Virus record (IMG/VR): IMGVR_UViG_3300039159_000275
Span: 1-64,000 of that record
Strand: one strand, 5' to 3'
Length of the DNA: 64,000 nucleotides
DNA from: a virus
The notes below the pieces were generated by a model. It saw only the letters and a program-made list of their open reading frames with translations. It was not told the origin of the DNA and did no database searches. Both the position numbers and the translations under genes were made by a program. Positions 43,578-53,200 of this stretch are shown piece after piece (positions within the stretch are counted from its first letter, which is position 1; each line of letters starts with the position of its first letter).

Positions 43578-43955
43578 ATGAATTCAAAAGATCCATTTCA
43601 AAACTTAATAGCTTTGTTTCATTTATTCAATGGCTTACCAGAACTTTTAGCTCAAAAGTTAATACAATTTAGTGCATTGCATCCAGATTTTTTACAAAAA
43701 GTAATTGAAAATCAACATTTGACAGCATATGCAAATGATCCAAATAAACCATATTTTAATTCATTAAAAGATGTGCATACATTTTATGATAAATTTTTTA
43801 CATCTGATAATATAAAACAACTTCCAATGGCTAATGATCCTATCGAAATTTTACACGTGCAATTAAAGAAATTTGTTGATGATGAACGTTACGAGTTGGC
43901 CGAAATGGTAAAAAAATATATGCAATTAATAAATGTCGATATAAAATATTTTTAA
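43578..43955 (+). CDS. Small helical protein with UVR-like motif, 125 aa
   Basis: Three bases after the tube gene, so co-expressed. All-helical composition. The segment DDERYELAEMVKKYMQLIN resembles the UvrB/UvrC interaction (UVR) motif. That is a short pattern and could be chance. Likely a tail-assembly partner by position. Confidence 0.6.
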   Translation: MNSKDPFQNLIALFHLFNGLPELLAQKLIQFSALHPDFLQKVIENQHLTAYANDPNKPYFNSLKDVHTFYDKFFTSDNIKQLPMANDPIEILHVQLKKFVDDERYELAEMVKKYMQLINVDIKYF

Positions 43956-44010
43956 AAAATATTTTTAAAACTATTTACACGTCATGTATATATTGTATCA
44001 TTAACTTAAT

Positions 44011-44018
44011 TATTTTTG
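44011..44018 (+). promoter_or_regulatory. Candidate Bacteroidota-type -7 element TATTTTTG
   Basis: TATTTTTG 25 bases before the S1-domain gene, with a TTG at 43993 (15-base spacing). Same ATTAnnTTTGT context as 20485, 25784 and 25874. Confidence 0.4.
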
Positions 44019-44043
44019 TTTAACCCTTTAAAAATTTAAAAAC

Positions 44044-45195
44044 ATGCCACAAAGTGCAGCTGCAGAAATTGCTTTTGACATCTTCGATCAATCGCAACGC
44101 AAAATTAAAAAACTCGAAGAAGAAGTTTTCACAAAAACTGGAAACAAAGTAAAAGTTCTTTCTGATCGTCCATTTCATGAAATTGAATCTATGATGTCAA
44201 TGTATCTTGGTACATCATTTACTAAATCAAAAGTAATGGTTCCATATCAAGGACAAATCATAAAAGCAACAGTTATTGGAAAAACCGGAGATTGGTTATT
44301 GTTAGACGGTGGATTTAAAGACAGCGTTTATGTTGAATTAAAAGGTCCAGAAAAAGATCTTGTTGTTTCAAGAGAATTAAAAACAAATGACGAAATTGAT
44401 GTATTGGTCACATTTGTAGATGAAGAAAAATTTGAAATAAGAGGAAGCTTATCAAGTTTAGCTAAATTACAAGTCAATCAAGAACTTGAAAAAGCCTTAG
44501 CTAATGAATCATTTTTTAGTGCTCTTATTAAAGAATGGACACCTGCTGGTTATTTTGTTGAACTAACAGTATCTGGTTCTAAAACATCTGGTTTTATGCC
44601 AAACACTCTTGCTGGTATTAATAAATTACCTGATCCTAAATCTATTGTAGGATTAAATCTAGAAGTAATGATTGAAAATCAAACTAAGGAAGGTTTTATT
44701 GTATCACGTAAAAAATACCTTCAATCTCTTATTAAAGAGAAAATTCAAAGTTTAGAACAAAACAAGATTTACACTGGTAACGTAACAGGTACTACAGATT
44801 TTGGTATCTTTGTCGAATTTGAAACATGCTTAACTGGTATGATTCATAAGGCAAACGTAAATCTTGAATTGGTTGCTAATATTAATAAAATTGAGCCAGG
44901 CACTGAAATTGAATTTTACATCAAAGAAATTGTAAAAGAAAAATTAATTTTAACTCAAATTTTAAGAGAGTCTCTTTGGGACAATATTAAAATTGGTGAT
45001 AGATTAATTGGTAAAGTTAAAGCATTGAAAAACTTTGGAGCTTTAATTGCTCTTGATGAAGAAACAAATGGTCTAATTCATAATTCAGAACTTGAAAAAG
45101 CTAATTTAAAGATTTCCGAAGGACAAGAAATAAGAGTTAAAATTATCGCTGCCCAACGAGCAGAAAGAAAAATATTCTTAACATTTGACAATTAA
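44044..45195 (+). CDS. S1-domain RNA-binding protein (ribosomal S1-like)
   Basis: 383 residues with about four S1 (OB-fold) domains: residues ~78-145 (QGQIIKATVIGKTGDWLLLD), ~150-222, ~240-305 (TGNVTGTTDFGIFVEFETCL) and ~318-383 (IGKVKALKNFGALIALDE, GLIHNSEL). Helical N-terminus. Resembles ribosomal protein S1 (six domains in E. coli) in shortened form. It probably binds mRNA or ribosomes and could direct translation of phage messages, a meaningful job in a host that initiates without strong Shine-Dalgarno. That role is inference. Confidence 0.85.
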   Translation: MPQSAAAEIAFDIFDQSQRKIKKLEEEVFTKTGNKVKVLSDRPFHEIESMMSMYLGTSFTKSKVMVPYQGQIIKATVIGKTGDWLLLDGGFKDSVYVELKGPEKDLVVSRELKTNDEIDVLVTFVDEEKFEIRGSLSSLAKLQVNQELEKALANESFFSALIKEWTPAGYFVELTVSGSKTSGFMPNTLAGINKLPDPKSIVGLNLEVMIENQTKEGFIVSRKKYLQSLIKEKIQSLEQNKIYTGNVTGTTDFGIFVEFETCLTGMIHKANVNLELVANINKIEPGTEIEFYIKEIVKEKLILTQILRESLWDNIKIGDRLIGKVKALKNFGALIALDEETNGLIHNSELEKANLKISEGQEIRVKIIAAQRAERKIFLTFDN

Positions 45196-45203
45196 ATAAA
45201 AAA

Positions 45204-45500
45204 ATGTCAATTCTTTCAAAATACTACATAGACTTTGGTCGCTTAAATACTCTTCATACCACATATGAAAGAGTAGGCGACCAAGGTCTTATTTATAAGA
45301 TCATAGACGGAGAAGATTGGAGCAAATTAGATGGTGGACAAAAACTTTTAATATTTAACAGTTTAAGAAAGCTTGACATACTGTTACCTTATAAACAAGA
45401 AAATGTTAAAACAAAAGATTTCTTTTATAGCAACAATGATGCAACTGAAAAAGTAAATGAACTTGTAAAAGAAGAAGATTTTGATGATCCTTCTAAGTGA
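45204..45500 (+). CDS. Hypothetical small protein, 98 aa
   Basis: Eight bases after the S1 gene, probably same transcript. Unknown. Basic-to-acidic gradient ending KEEDFDDPSK. The 31 bases after the stop in the +1 frame read DFDDFDDYDH and a stop at 45529-45531, an acidic tail; see findings. Confidence 0.62.
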   Translation: MSILSKYYIDFGRLNTLHTTYERVGDQGLIYKIIDGEDWSKLDGGQKLLIFNSLRKLDILLPYKQENVKTKDFFYSNNDATEKVNELVKEEDFDDPSK

Positions 45501-45552
45501 TTTTGATGATTTTGATGATTACGATCATTAATGAAGATTTTTATTAATATTT

Positions 45553-46089
45553 ATGATAGACAAGGATAATAAAACATTTTTTCTTAAAGCATTAGATAAT
45601 AATGTTCACACGCATTATGAATTTTATTTTAATGTTTATAAATGTAAAAATCTTAAAGAAGAAGATGCTATAGCATTAGAAGATAGAAGCTATAGTTACT
45701 ATGCAAGAACAATGTCAGATTGCTGGGTAATATCTCTTTATATGACATTTCCATTTTTAAGTGATTTATCTATACTAGATTTAACAAAAACTCTTTATAA
45801 TTCTGTTAAAAGACATGATATTAATAATTTATTATCAATTGTAACATATTTAGATAGTGACGATTCACCTCATGAATATTCTATTAAAATTACTGTTAAT
45901 CCAGAATTTATTATTAAAAAACTTATAGCAGAAGGTTTTGGCGTTAGAACAGAATTAGGAGTTGACATCGACGTTATTCAAGAAAGTTTATCAGAATACA
46001 GTTACACTTTTAAAAATCTTGATTTTTTAGATAACTTTGTATTATTTTTTAAAGACATTATACGAGACTCATCATATGCAGCCATTTAA
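45553..46089 (+). CDS. Hypothetical protein, 178 aa
   Basis: Unknown. Mixed alpha/beta with TFFLKALDNNVHTHYEFYFN at the N-terminus and a C-terminal region FVLFFKDIIRDSS. No motif. Followed 63 bases later by a terminator hairpin. A 20-residue ORF at 46089-46151 overlaps its stop but is not called. Confidence 0.62.
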   Translation: MIDKDNKTFFLKALDNNVHTHYEFYFNVYKCKNLKEEDAIALEDRSYSYYARTMSDCWVISLYMTFPFLSDLSILDLTKTLYNSVKRHDINNLLSIVTYLDSDDSPHEYSIKITVNPEFIIKKLIAEGFGVRTELGVDIDVIQESLSEYSYTFKNLDFLDNFVLFFKDIIRDSSYAAI

Positions 46090-46152
46090 TGGATTTTAAT
46101 CCGCCGATTTTATTTTTACCTAATAATGAAAAAATTGAAGTCGAGATTTAAT

Positions 46153-46181
46153 AAAAAAGAGCTTTTGTTAAGCTCTTTTTT
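46153..46181. terminator. Bidirectional terminator
   Basis: AAAAAAGAGCTT / AAGCTCTTTTTT around loop TTGTT. Serves the rightward group ending at 46089 and overlaps the end of the leftward 84-residue gene. Confidence 0.85.
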
Positions 46182-46422
46182 CATCCATTTCTCCTTTAAT
46201 AAAATTAAAAACTTCTTCAATGTCATCTTTAGAAGTAGATACATGATCACACGCCCAATCGTGTCCATTTGTTAAAAGTGAATCTATTTCTTTTTCATCC
46301 ATTTTTAAAAGTTCTTCAGTTAATCTATTAATGGTTTTAATATTAGTAAAGAACATATAATGCTGTTCTTTTTCATCTTTTTCATCTTTTCCTTCGGAAA
46401 AATTATTAAATCTTTTAATCAT
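46168..46422 (-). CDS. Hypothetical acidic protein with leader-like N-terminus, 84 aa
   Basis: MIKRFNNFSEGKDEKDEK has the MK-x-x-F-x-x-F-x-E form seen in the LRR leaders, and F-S-E followed by G fits a prohead-protease site loosely. The remaining residues are acidic and helical (FNFIKGEMDEKRA). Unknown function; could be a small internal head protein. Preceded on its strand by TTATATATAA at 46443. Confidence 0.55.
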   Translation of the reverse strand: MIKRFNNFSEGKDEKDEKEQHYMFFTNIKTINRLTEELLKMDEKEIDSLLTNGHDWACDHVSTSKDDIEEVFNFIKGEMDEKRA

Positions 46423-46471
46423 TAATCTTTATTAATTTTTATTATATATAAGATTATGCATTATATCATTT

Positions 46472-46537
46472 ATGAAACTACTAATTCATTTAAAAGGAAT
46501 TTCTCCACCAAATAAAGGAATTATCTTCTTGGAATAA
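46472..46537 (+). CDS. Micro-ORF, 21 aa
   Basis: MKLLIHLKGISPPNKGIIFL then E and stop. The composition is plausible and it precedes the zinc-finger micro-protein by ten bases. Low support. Confidence 0.25.
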   Translation: MKLLIHLKGISPPNKGIIFLE

Positions 46538-46547
46538 AGATATAATA

Positions 46548-46643
46548 ATGAAAAAATTCCAATGTCCACATTGTGATAAACAAGCAGACATTGGAAATTT
46601 AAGACGCTGGCATTTAGATAATTGTAAATTTAAAAAAGATTAA
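46548..46643 (+). CDS. Zinc-finger micro-protein, 31 aa
   Basis: MKKFQCPHCDKQADIGNLRR then WHLDNCKFKKD. The C-x-x-C (residues 6, 9) and the H/C pair in W-H-x-x-N-C form a likely zinc site. The same CPHC...RWHxDNC pattern is common at the ends of phage HNH endonucleases and as free small proteins. It converges with the nuclease gene at 46640, sharing four bases. It may bind nucleic acid. Confidence 0.7.
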   Translation: MKKFQCPHCDKQADIGNLRRWHLDNCKFKKD

Positions 46644-47179
46644 ATTTTACACTTCAAGTCTGCTGCGCAACTTGCTGAAAATGCAAAGGGTTTTCCTAAT
46701 GTTTTGAATCCCATACCTTTTAACCATGGTAAAGCAGCAGTATAAACACGATTACTTAAATGTTGTGAATTTTCATTAAAATCAACATGTAATTCAACAT
46801 TTTTAAAGAATCCATCAGTAGCATCTTTAAGTACTCCTTTTATTGGATCAAAGCTTTTTCTTACATAATTTATTTCCTGTAATTTTAAATGTAATAAGTT
46901 ACCTATATCAACCAAATATTCAGCTTCTTTCCACAATCTAGCAAAATCATCTTTTACTTTTTTGTTTTCACGAATGCGCGTGTAAATAACGTGTGCACCA
47001 TTACGGAACAACGGACTATGTATAGTAATAGCAACAACATATAATGTTGCACCTCTTAGTTGTTTTGAGTCACAACCAACGCATACATACAGGTCACGAT
47101 TATACTTAACCATATTTTGAACGTATTGACCTACATCATCAATAATTTCGCCTCCGAATTTTTTAAACTTGTGTTCCAT
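46640..47179 (-). CDS. DUF458/YkuK family RNase H-like protein
   Basis: 179 residues. Motifs seen: LYVCVGCDSKQ around residues 30-40, LYVVAITIHSPLFRNGAHVI, ELHVDFNENSQ near 130, and GKPFAFSASCAADLK near the C-terminus. These place it in the DUF458 family with predicted ribonuclease H fold and acidic active site (D38, D133, D174 approximate). Nuclease activity is predicted. Preceding gap to the giant protein is 96 bases with AT-rich promoter-like sequence. Confidence 0.78.
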   Translation of the reverse strand: MEHKFKKFGGEIIDDVGQYVQNMVKYNRDLYVCVGCDSKQLRGATLYVVAITIHSPLFRNGAHVIYTRIRENKKVKDDFARLWKEAEYLVDIGNLLHLKLQEINYVRKSFDPIKGVLKDATDGFFKNVELHVDFNENSQHLSNRVYTAALPWLKGMGFKTLGKPFAFSASCAADLKCKI

Positions 47180-47275
47180 AAAAATAAAATATTATAACTA
47201 AAAAGATCCATTTTGTTTTAGTCCAGATCTTTCAATTTAAATATATATCTTTAAATTGACACTTTCTATATTTAA

Positions 47276-50200
47276 ATGGCAAATAGCGTAAAACTTTTGA
47301 ATTATGTTGATCCCGACGGCGATTTCATTAAATTCTATACTGAATTAAATTCTGACATAATTGTTGGTGATAAAGTTTTTATAGTTGGTGGTAGTTATGA
47401 TAACACAAATTTAGCTATAACCGATCCTTATAACGAGTTTGCTGCAGGTTATACTGTCATTGCTGCTGACTTAACAAATATTAGTAATAGTATCACATTA
47501 AATATTAAATACAACGACTTACGTTTTTCAAATAATCCAACATCAACATTGTTTGAGCCATTAAGTGTTTATCAAAGTAGAACTGAATCTTTTATTAATA
47601 TTAATAATAATAATGAAGCATTTATTACTAAAAACAGATTTATTAAAGGTGAATTTAATGGTGGAAGATTTTTAGATGGTGTTTTTGGTGAATATCAAAG
47701 ATATGAGAAAAATGAAGAAATTCTTTACAAAGCAGAAATAACATCTTCAAATATAGACATTACTTCTTTAAATGATATTGAGACATATTTTTACAACTAT
47801 AATGTTGTTGAAAGACCAATTCCAATTGAAGAATTTAAAACATATTTTAATAGAAAAAATGAAAATGAACCGGCTATATTATCAGGTGGTATCTTTTTAG
47901 GCGGTAACTGGCAATGGGGAGAATGGAATACAAAATATCCTTCTAATCAAATTGGTAAAGTTCAACAATTAAATGCATTAGGTGGAATTAGAAATCCATT
48001 AGATGAATCTAAATTCAATATTGCTGAATTTACAAATAATTATAACAATTTAGGTTACAATATTGTTTCTTCAGGTAATTTTGGGCAAGTTTGGAAAGGT
48101 TATGTAGGTGCATATTTTGATGCAGTGAATAATCAAATTGTGTTAGATTTTATACCATATGTTTTAAAAAGATCATTGAGAAACGGTTTTAACGTTCAAT
48201 TAGATATTGAAGTATTAGTAGAGTATGCTGCTTATAGAAACTCTAAAAAGTTTTTAATAGATTTTAATCCTACACCTAATTCTTCAGATTTTACTTTATT
48301 AAATAGTAATATTTTAAGAGTGTATGAAAAAATTTATGATGATCCATCTTTTGGTACTGATGCATTTAGATCTATTCAGTTACAAATTTTAATATCTGAT
48401 CCTGATCAAGTTTTATTATCTGATCCCGCTAAAAGAAAAATATCGGAAATTGCTCCATTAAGAAAATCAAAGAGAAATAGATTCTTAACTGGAAGATCAC
48501 AAGACTCAGATTTCTTTAATGGATTATGGAGAAGTGGACAATATCAAGGTGGAGAATTTTGGGGAGGAGAATTTATTTCAGGTAGAATTGGTTCTGAATT
48601 AAGAAGAACAACTTGGCATGATGGTCATTTTAATAGTACAATTAATACAGGTTTTGCAAATGATGTGTTTTGGATTGATGGTGTATGGAATGATGGAGCA
48701 TGGGAAGGTGCAAGAAATTTTAGAGTTAATGCATTAATAAAATTACCTATAATTAATGGTATAAGAAACACAAACTTGCAATTAGATTACAAATGGGAAA
48801 ATATGTTTAAAGTAGGAGAAATTGTTTTATTATCTTATTTTAAAAATAGTAATAGCACACTTTATTTAAATAATTGGTCAAATGATTATAAAGAAAATCT
48901 TTTAGAATTTCAATCATTTACTATTTTAAATATTACAAGAGATTTTGAAAATAAAAGATTGCTTTTAACTATTGATTTAGATCTTGATATTATTAATAAT
49001 ATTAATTTGACTACAAACGTTTTAACAGAGCAAATAGTTGATATTAATTATCAATTTGCAAGAGTAAGTAATTCTTATTTTGCAAATGGTACATGGAATA
49101 ATGGTAACTGGCAAAATGGTTACTTTAATGGTAATTTAAAACCTTTATCAATAGTATCATACACTCAAAACACTTTAACTATTCAAGTTGCAGATGTAAC
49201 TGGTTTAAAATCAGGTCAAATGATAGGTTTAACAAATATTAAATTAGAATATCAATTTAATTATATAACTCTTTTAGGTAGTACATTAGGTACAGCAGCT
49301 GGAGGTGTTGATGTTGATGATAGACCTAATGTTGAATATTGGCTAAATTTACAACAAAGCTTAGCAATATTAGATATTGATATTTTTAACAATTTAATTA
49401 TATTAGATTTATCAACCGTTCTTGAAATAATTCAAGAAGATGTTACAATTGTCAACGTAGCAGAATATTATCCTAATGAAAATGACAAACGTCCAGGTTT
49501 AACTGGTTACACAACACAAATTTGGAATAACGGTACATTTAATACAGGTGTTTGGGAAAATGGAGTCTGGAAAGATGGTATCTTTAAAAATATTTTTGTT
49601 GAAGATCCAACTAATGCACAAAATAAATCTATTTGGAGAAGCGGAGTATGGTTAAATGGTAATTGGAATGGTGGAGTATTTTTATCAGGTATTTGGGAAG
49701 CTGGAGTGTGGGTTAATGGTATTATGACAAATGGCTGGAAACGTTCAACAACATTTTGGAATGTTGTTGGTTCATGGCAACAAGGAGATTCTATTTGGTA
49801 CAACGGTGAATGGATGAATGGTAGATGGTTAAGAGGTGTATGGAAAGATGGTATATTTGAAAATGGTACTATTGAAAATGCAGGTATAGATGAAATTGAA
49901 ATAGTTAATGGAAGTTACTTAAATGGTAAATTGGATAATAATGGTAATACAATTTTTTCAAATGAATTAAATATTAACAATACATTAAATTCAGCACCAT
50001 CATTAATTTTTATTGATCAAGAAGGTTGGGTACAAATGGATCAATCTTCGTGGTATCAAATTGATTATAATGTTATTATTAAAGATTTAACATTGAGACC
50101 TAATGTTTTCAATGATCAAATGTTTAATGTTTTAAATAGAAATAAAACGGCATCGCAAATTAGAATAAGTATTGCTGGTGCAAATGGTACTAATGGTGTT

Positions 50201-53200
50201 GATATTCCACAAAACATTATTGATAATTCTTTACCAATTGTTGTTATACGTGATATTGTTGATATAATTGAATCAGATCCAAATGTTTTTTGGTTTGCTG
50301 ATACTAGTTATAAAAGAATTATTGAAGTTGATGAAAACTTTTCACCTAAAAAAATTAGAGCGATTAGTAAAATTATTAATGATGAAATTGAAAGAGCTGA
50401 TTTAGTTTATGGTCAAATCTTAAAAATGACAACTGACAATGTTCTTGATCAAAACAATTTAACAAGAACTCGTTACACATATGTTTTAGAAACAACGCGT
50501 TTAATCAGAATAAATAAAGATACTTTAGCATTAGAAATAATAATTACTTTTGCAACATTACAACAAGATTCAACAATCAATTTAGTAGAATGGATTGATA
50601 TATTTGTTTATCCTGCTAAAATTGGTATTTCAGAAACGGTTTTTATTCTGGCAAAAATTAAAGTTGATTTAGGAAATTCTTTTCAAGATCAATTTAAGAT
50701 TATTTCATATAATATAGATACTAAAATTTATGCAATATTAGAATATACTGGTGCATTAATAAATGATGCAACAATTTTAAATGAATGGTTAACAGGTTTA
50801 ACTGCTAATAATTTAAATTTAAATGATTTAAAAATAAAGGGTTTCTCTTTAGGCGATGCTTTAAATTTATTTTATAAATTACCTATTGATATATTAAGCA
50901 ATTCTAGAACATTTAACACAAACAATATTCAAAGACAAAGATTGTCTTTTGTAAACAACGCTTGGACAATATCAGAATATCAAATAAACGTTATTCCTAA
51001 TGTATCTTTATTGATTGGTAATACAGCATATTTATTTAAAGATTTTGCAGTACGTGTTCTTTCTCCAGCATTTAGATATTTCTTATTGTCATCAAATGGT
51101 TTAGATATTTACTATACTAAAGACAACAATTCATTAATTCCATTAGTAACTAATGTTAATGTTGAAAATATAGATTTTGGTATTAATAAAATTCTTTCGA
51201 TTAGAAAAGAATTTGGAGAAAATATGTCTCCCGTTATTATACCACAACAAACTAAAAGATTTGGTGCAATCAATAGACACTCAGATATTAGAGTACTTGA
51301 ATCTGTTAATTCATTACCTTTACCAAATACTGTTGTTCAGTGGTATGTTGATCAACCAACAAATAGATTGTTAAAATTACAAGAAGCAAAAGCACCATTT
51401 TTATATGACTCCATAGATGAATATGGTATAGAAAATGTTTCGTTTAACAAAATATTATACATTACAAATACTATTAATTTTAATAGATTAGTATATATTG
51501 AAGAAGATGTAATTGGATTGAAATTTATAAAATATTTTAATAAAATTGGACCGTCAACAAATACAATTAATGTTATTCCATCTGGTCCTCCAAACGCATC
51601 TGGTCCTCCAAACGATTTACTTATATATGATTTTGAATTAACCGCTATTGGTACAACTTCGGTCTTTAAAGATGCTTATTATTATCAAAACTATTTGTAC
51701 ATTTTATATACTCACAATTCTTTATATTTTTATGATATTTATAGAGTTGACGGTCAATTAACAGATCATAAATATAATTTAGCATTACCATTTTCAGATG
51801 CTATTAAAATATCTCATGCTGGTGAATCTATTGGTAATCAAACAATTTCAATATTTACTGATAATAGAATTGTTTATTTTAGTAATCAAACAACTATAAA
51901 AGACAATAATAATAATATTATCTTTGGAACAGTTCCAAATGAAAAAATTATAGATTTTGGTTTCTTTATAACCAATCAAAAGAAATATTTGTATGTTGCA
52001 ACTTTTAATGATCAAGATCAATATTATAGGATTATTAGAGTGTCTAAAAAATATTTTAATTCTACAGTTATTGCTTGGCCAGGTGATAATTATACTGGTA
52101 ATAATAACACATATGATGTAGTTTATATTTCAACAACTCCAATTGAAACATTATACAGCAATGTTGGATTTATTGAAAAAATGGTAGTTAACTCTAGAGA
52201 TAGAATTGATTTGTTAAGTTTAGAATACTCAAAAAATCAATTACAAAAGGTTAATAATTTAATTTTTAATGATGAAATTACATATTGGGTGGGTGATTCT
52301 TCTTCAAGAGTTGTGAATTATAATAACTATGGTACATCGGGTAATATTAAAAACTTAGATTTTGGTCAATATAAGCAACCATTTGAATTTGGTAAATATA
52401 TTAGAAATGCTAATTCAATTAAATATTTGGAATGGGCTGGTAATAAATATTTAATTTTCATTGACGAAGATTTTAATAGTACAAAAAAAGAACTTAGAGC
52501 AATTGATCTTGTTGCAAATGCATTATCGGATTCTGAAGATGTTGAAATTTTAACAATGTTATCAGGCAATGACGACGTTATTAATATTAAAGATTTATTT
52601 GGAGATTATTACTATGCACCAGTATTTGTACCTTTTGGAACTAATGGTACTGCTGGTACTGCTGGCACTTCAGGTTTTTTTATTCCACCTGGTTTAGTTG
52701 GAACTGAAAACTATGAGTTGGTTGATATTTGGACAAAAAATATTTCTGAAACCGGTGTTTTAAAAATGTTGGTTAGAAATATTAATAATAATGACAATTA
52801 CATTATGTCATTATATCATACAACGCAAGGTGCAACTAGTTTGAATTATCAATTTATTTCATCAAGTCAGAATTTTAGAAATTTGAGTAGCAATAGTAAT
52901 GATTTAACTAATGATGTTTTCTTATCAACAAACAATGAAATTTATTCATTCATTTCTAATAATCTTACACTTATACAGACATTACCTGAAAATATTGATA
53001 ATTTATTTGTTAATTATGGTACTGCAGGTATTTATGGTACATCGGGTTATGAACATATTTATGCAATTTCTAATTCATCTACTAATACAAATGGTAGATT
53101 ATATAGAATTGATAAAAATAATTTATCGTATAATACACCAGTATTTGATGATAATTCAACAATATTTGATGGTATTGATTGGGCAGAATCGGATTATGAT

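Noticed and set aside
46089-46151. 20-residue ORF after the 178-residue gene
   Set aside because: MDFNPPILFLPNNEKIEVEI is plausible and overlaps the previous stop, but it is short and has no further support; may be real.
49507-49803. Minus-strand ORF inside the giant gene
   Set aside because: It arises as the mirror of the WxxG pentad repeat codons and has the expected artefactual Pro/Gln/Thr composition.
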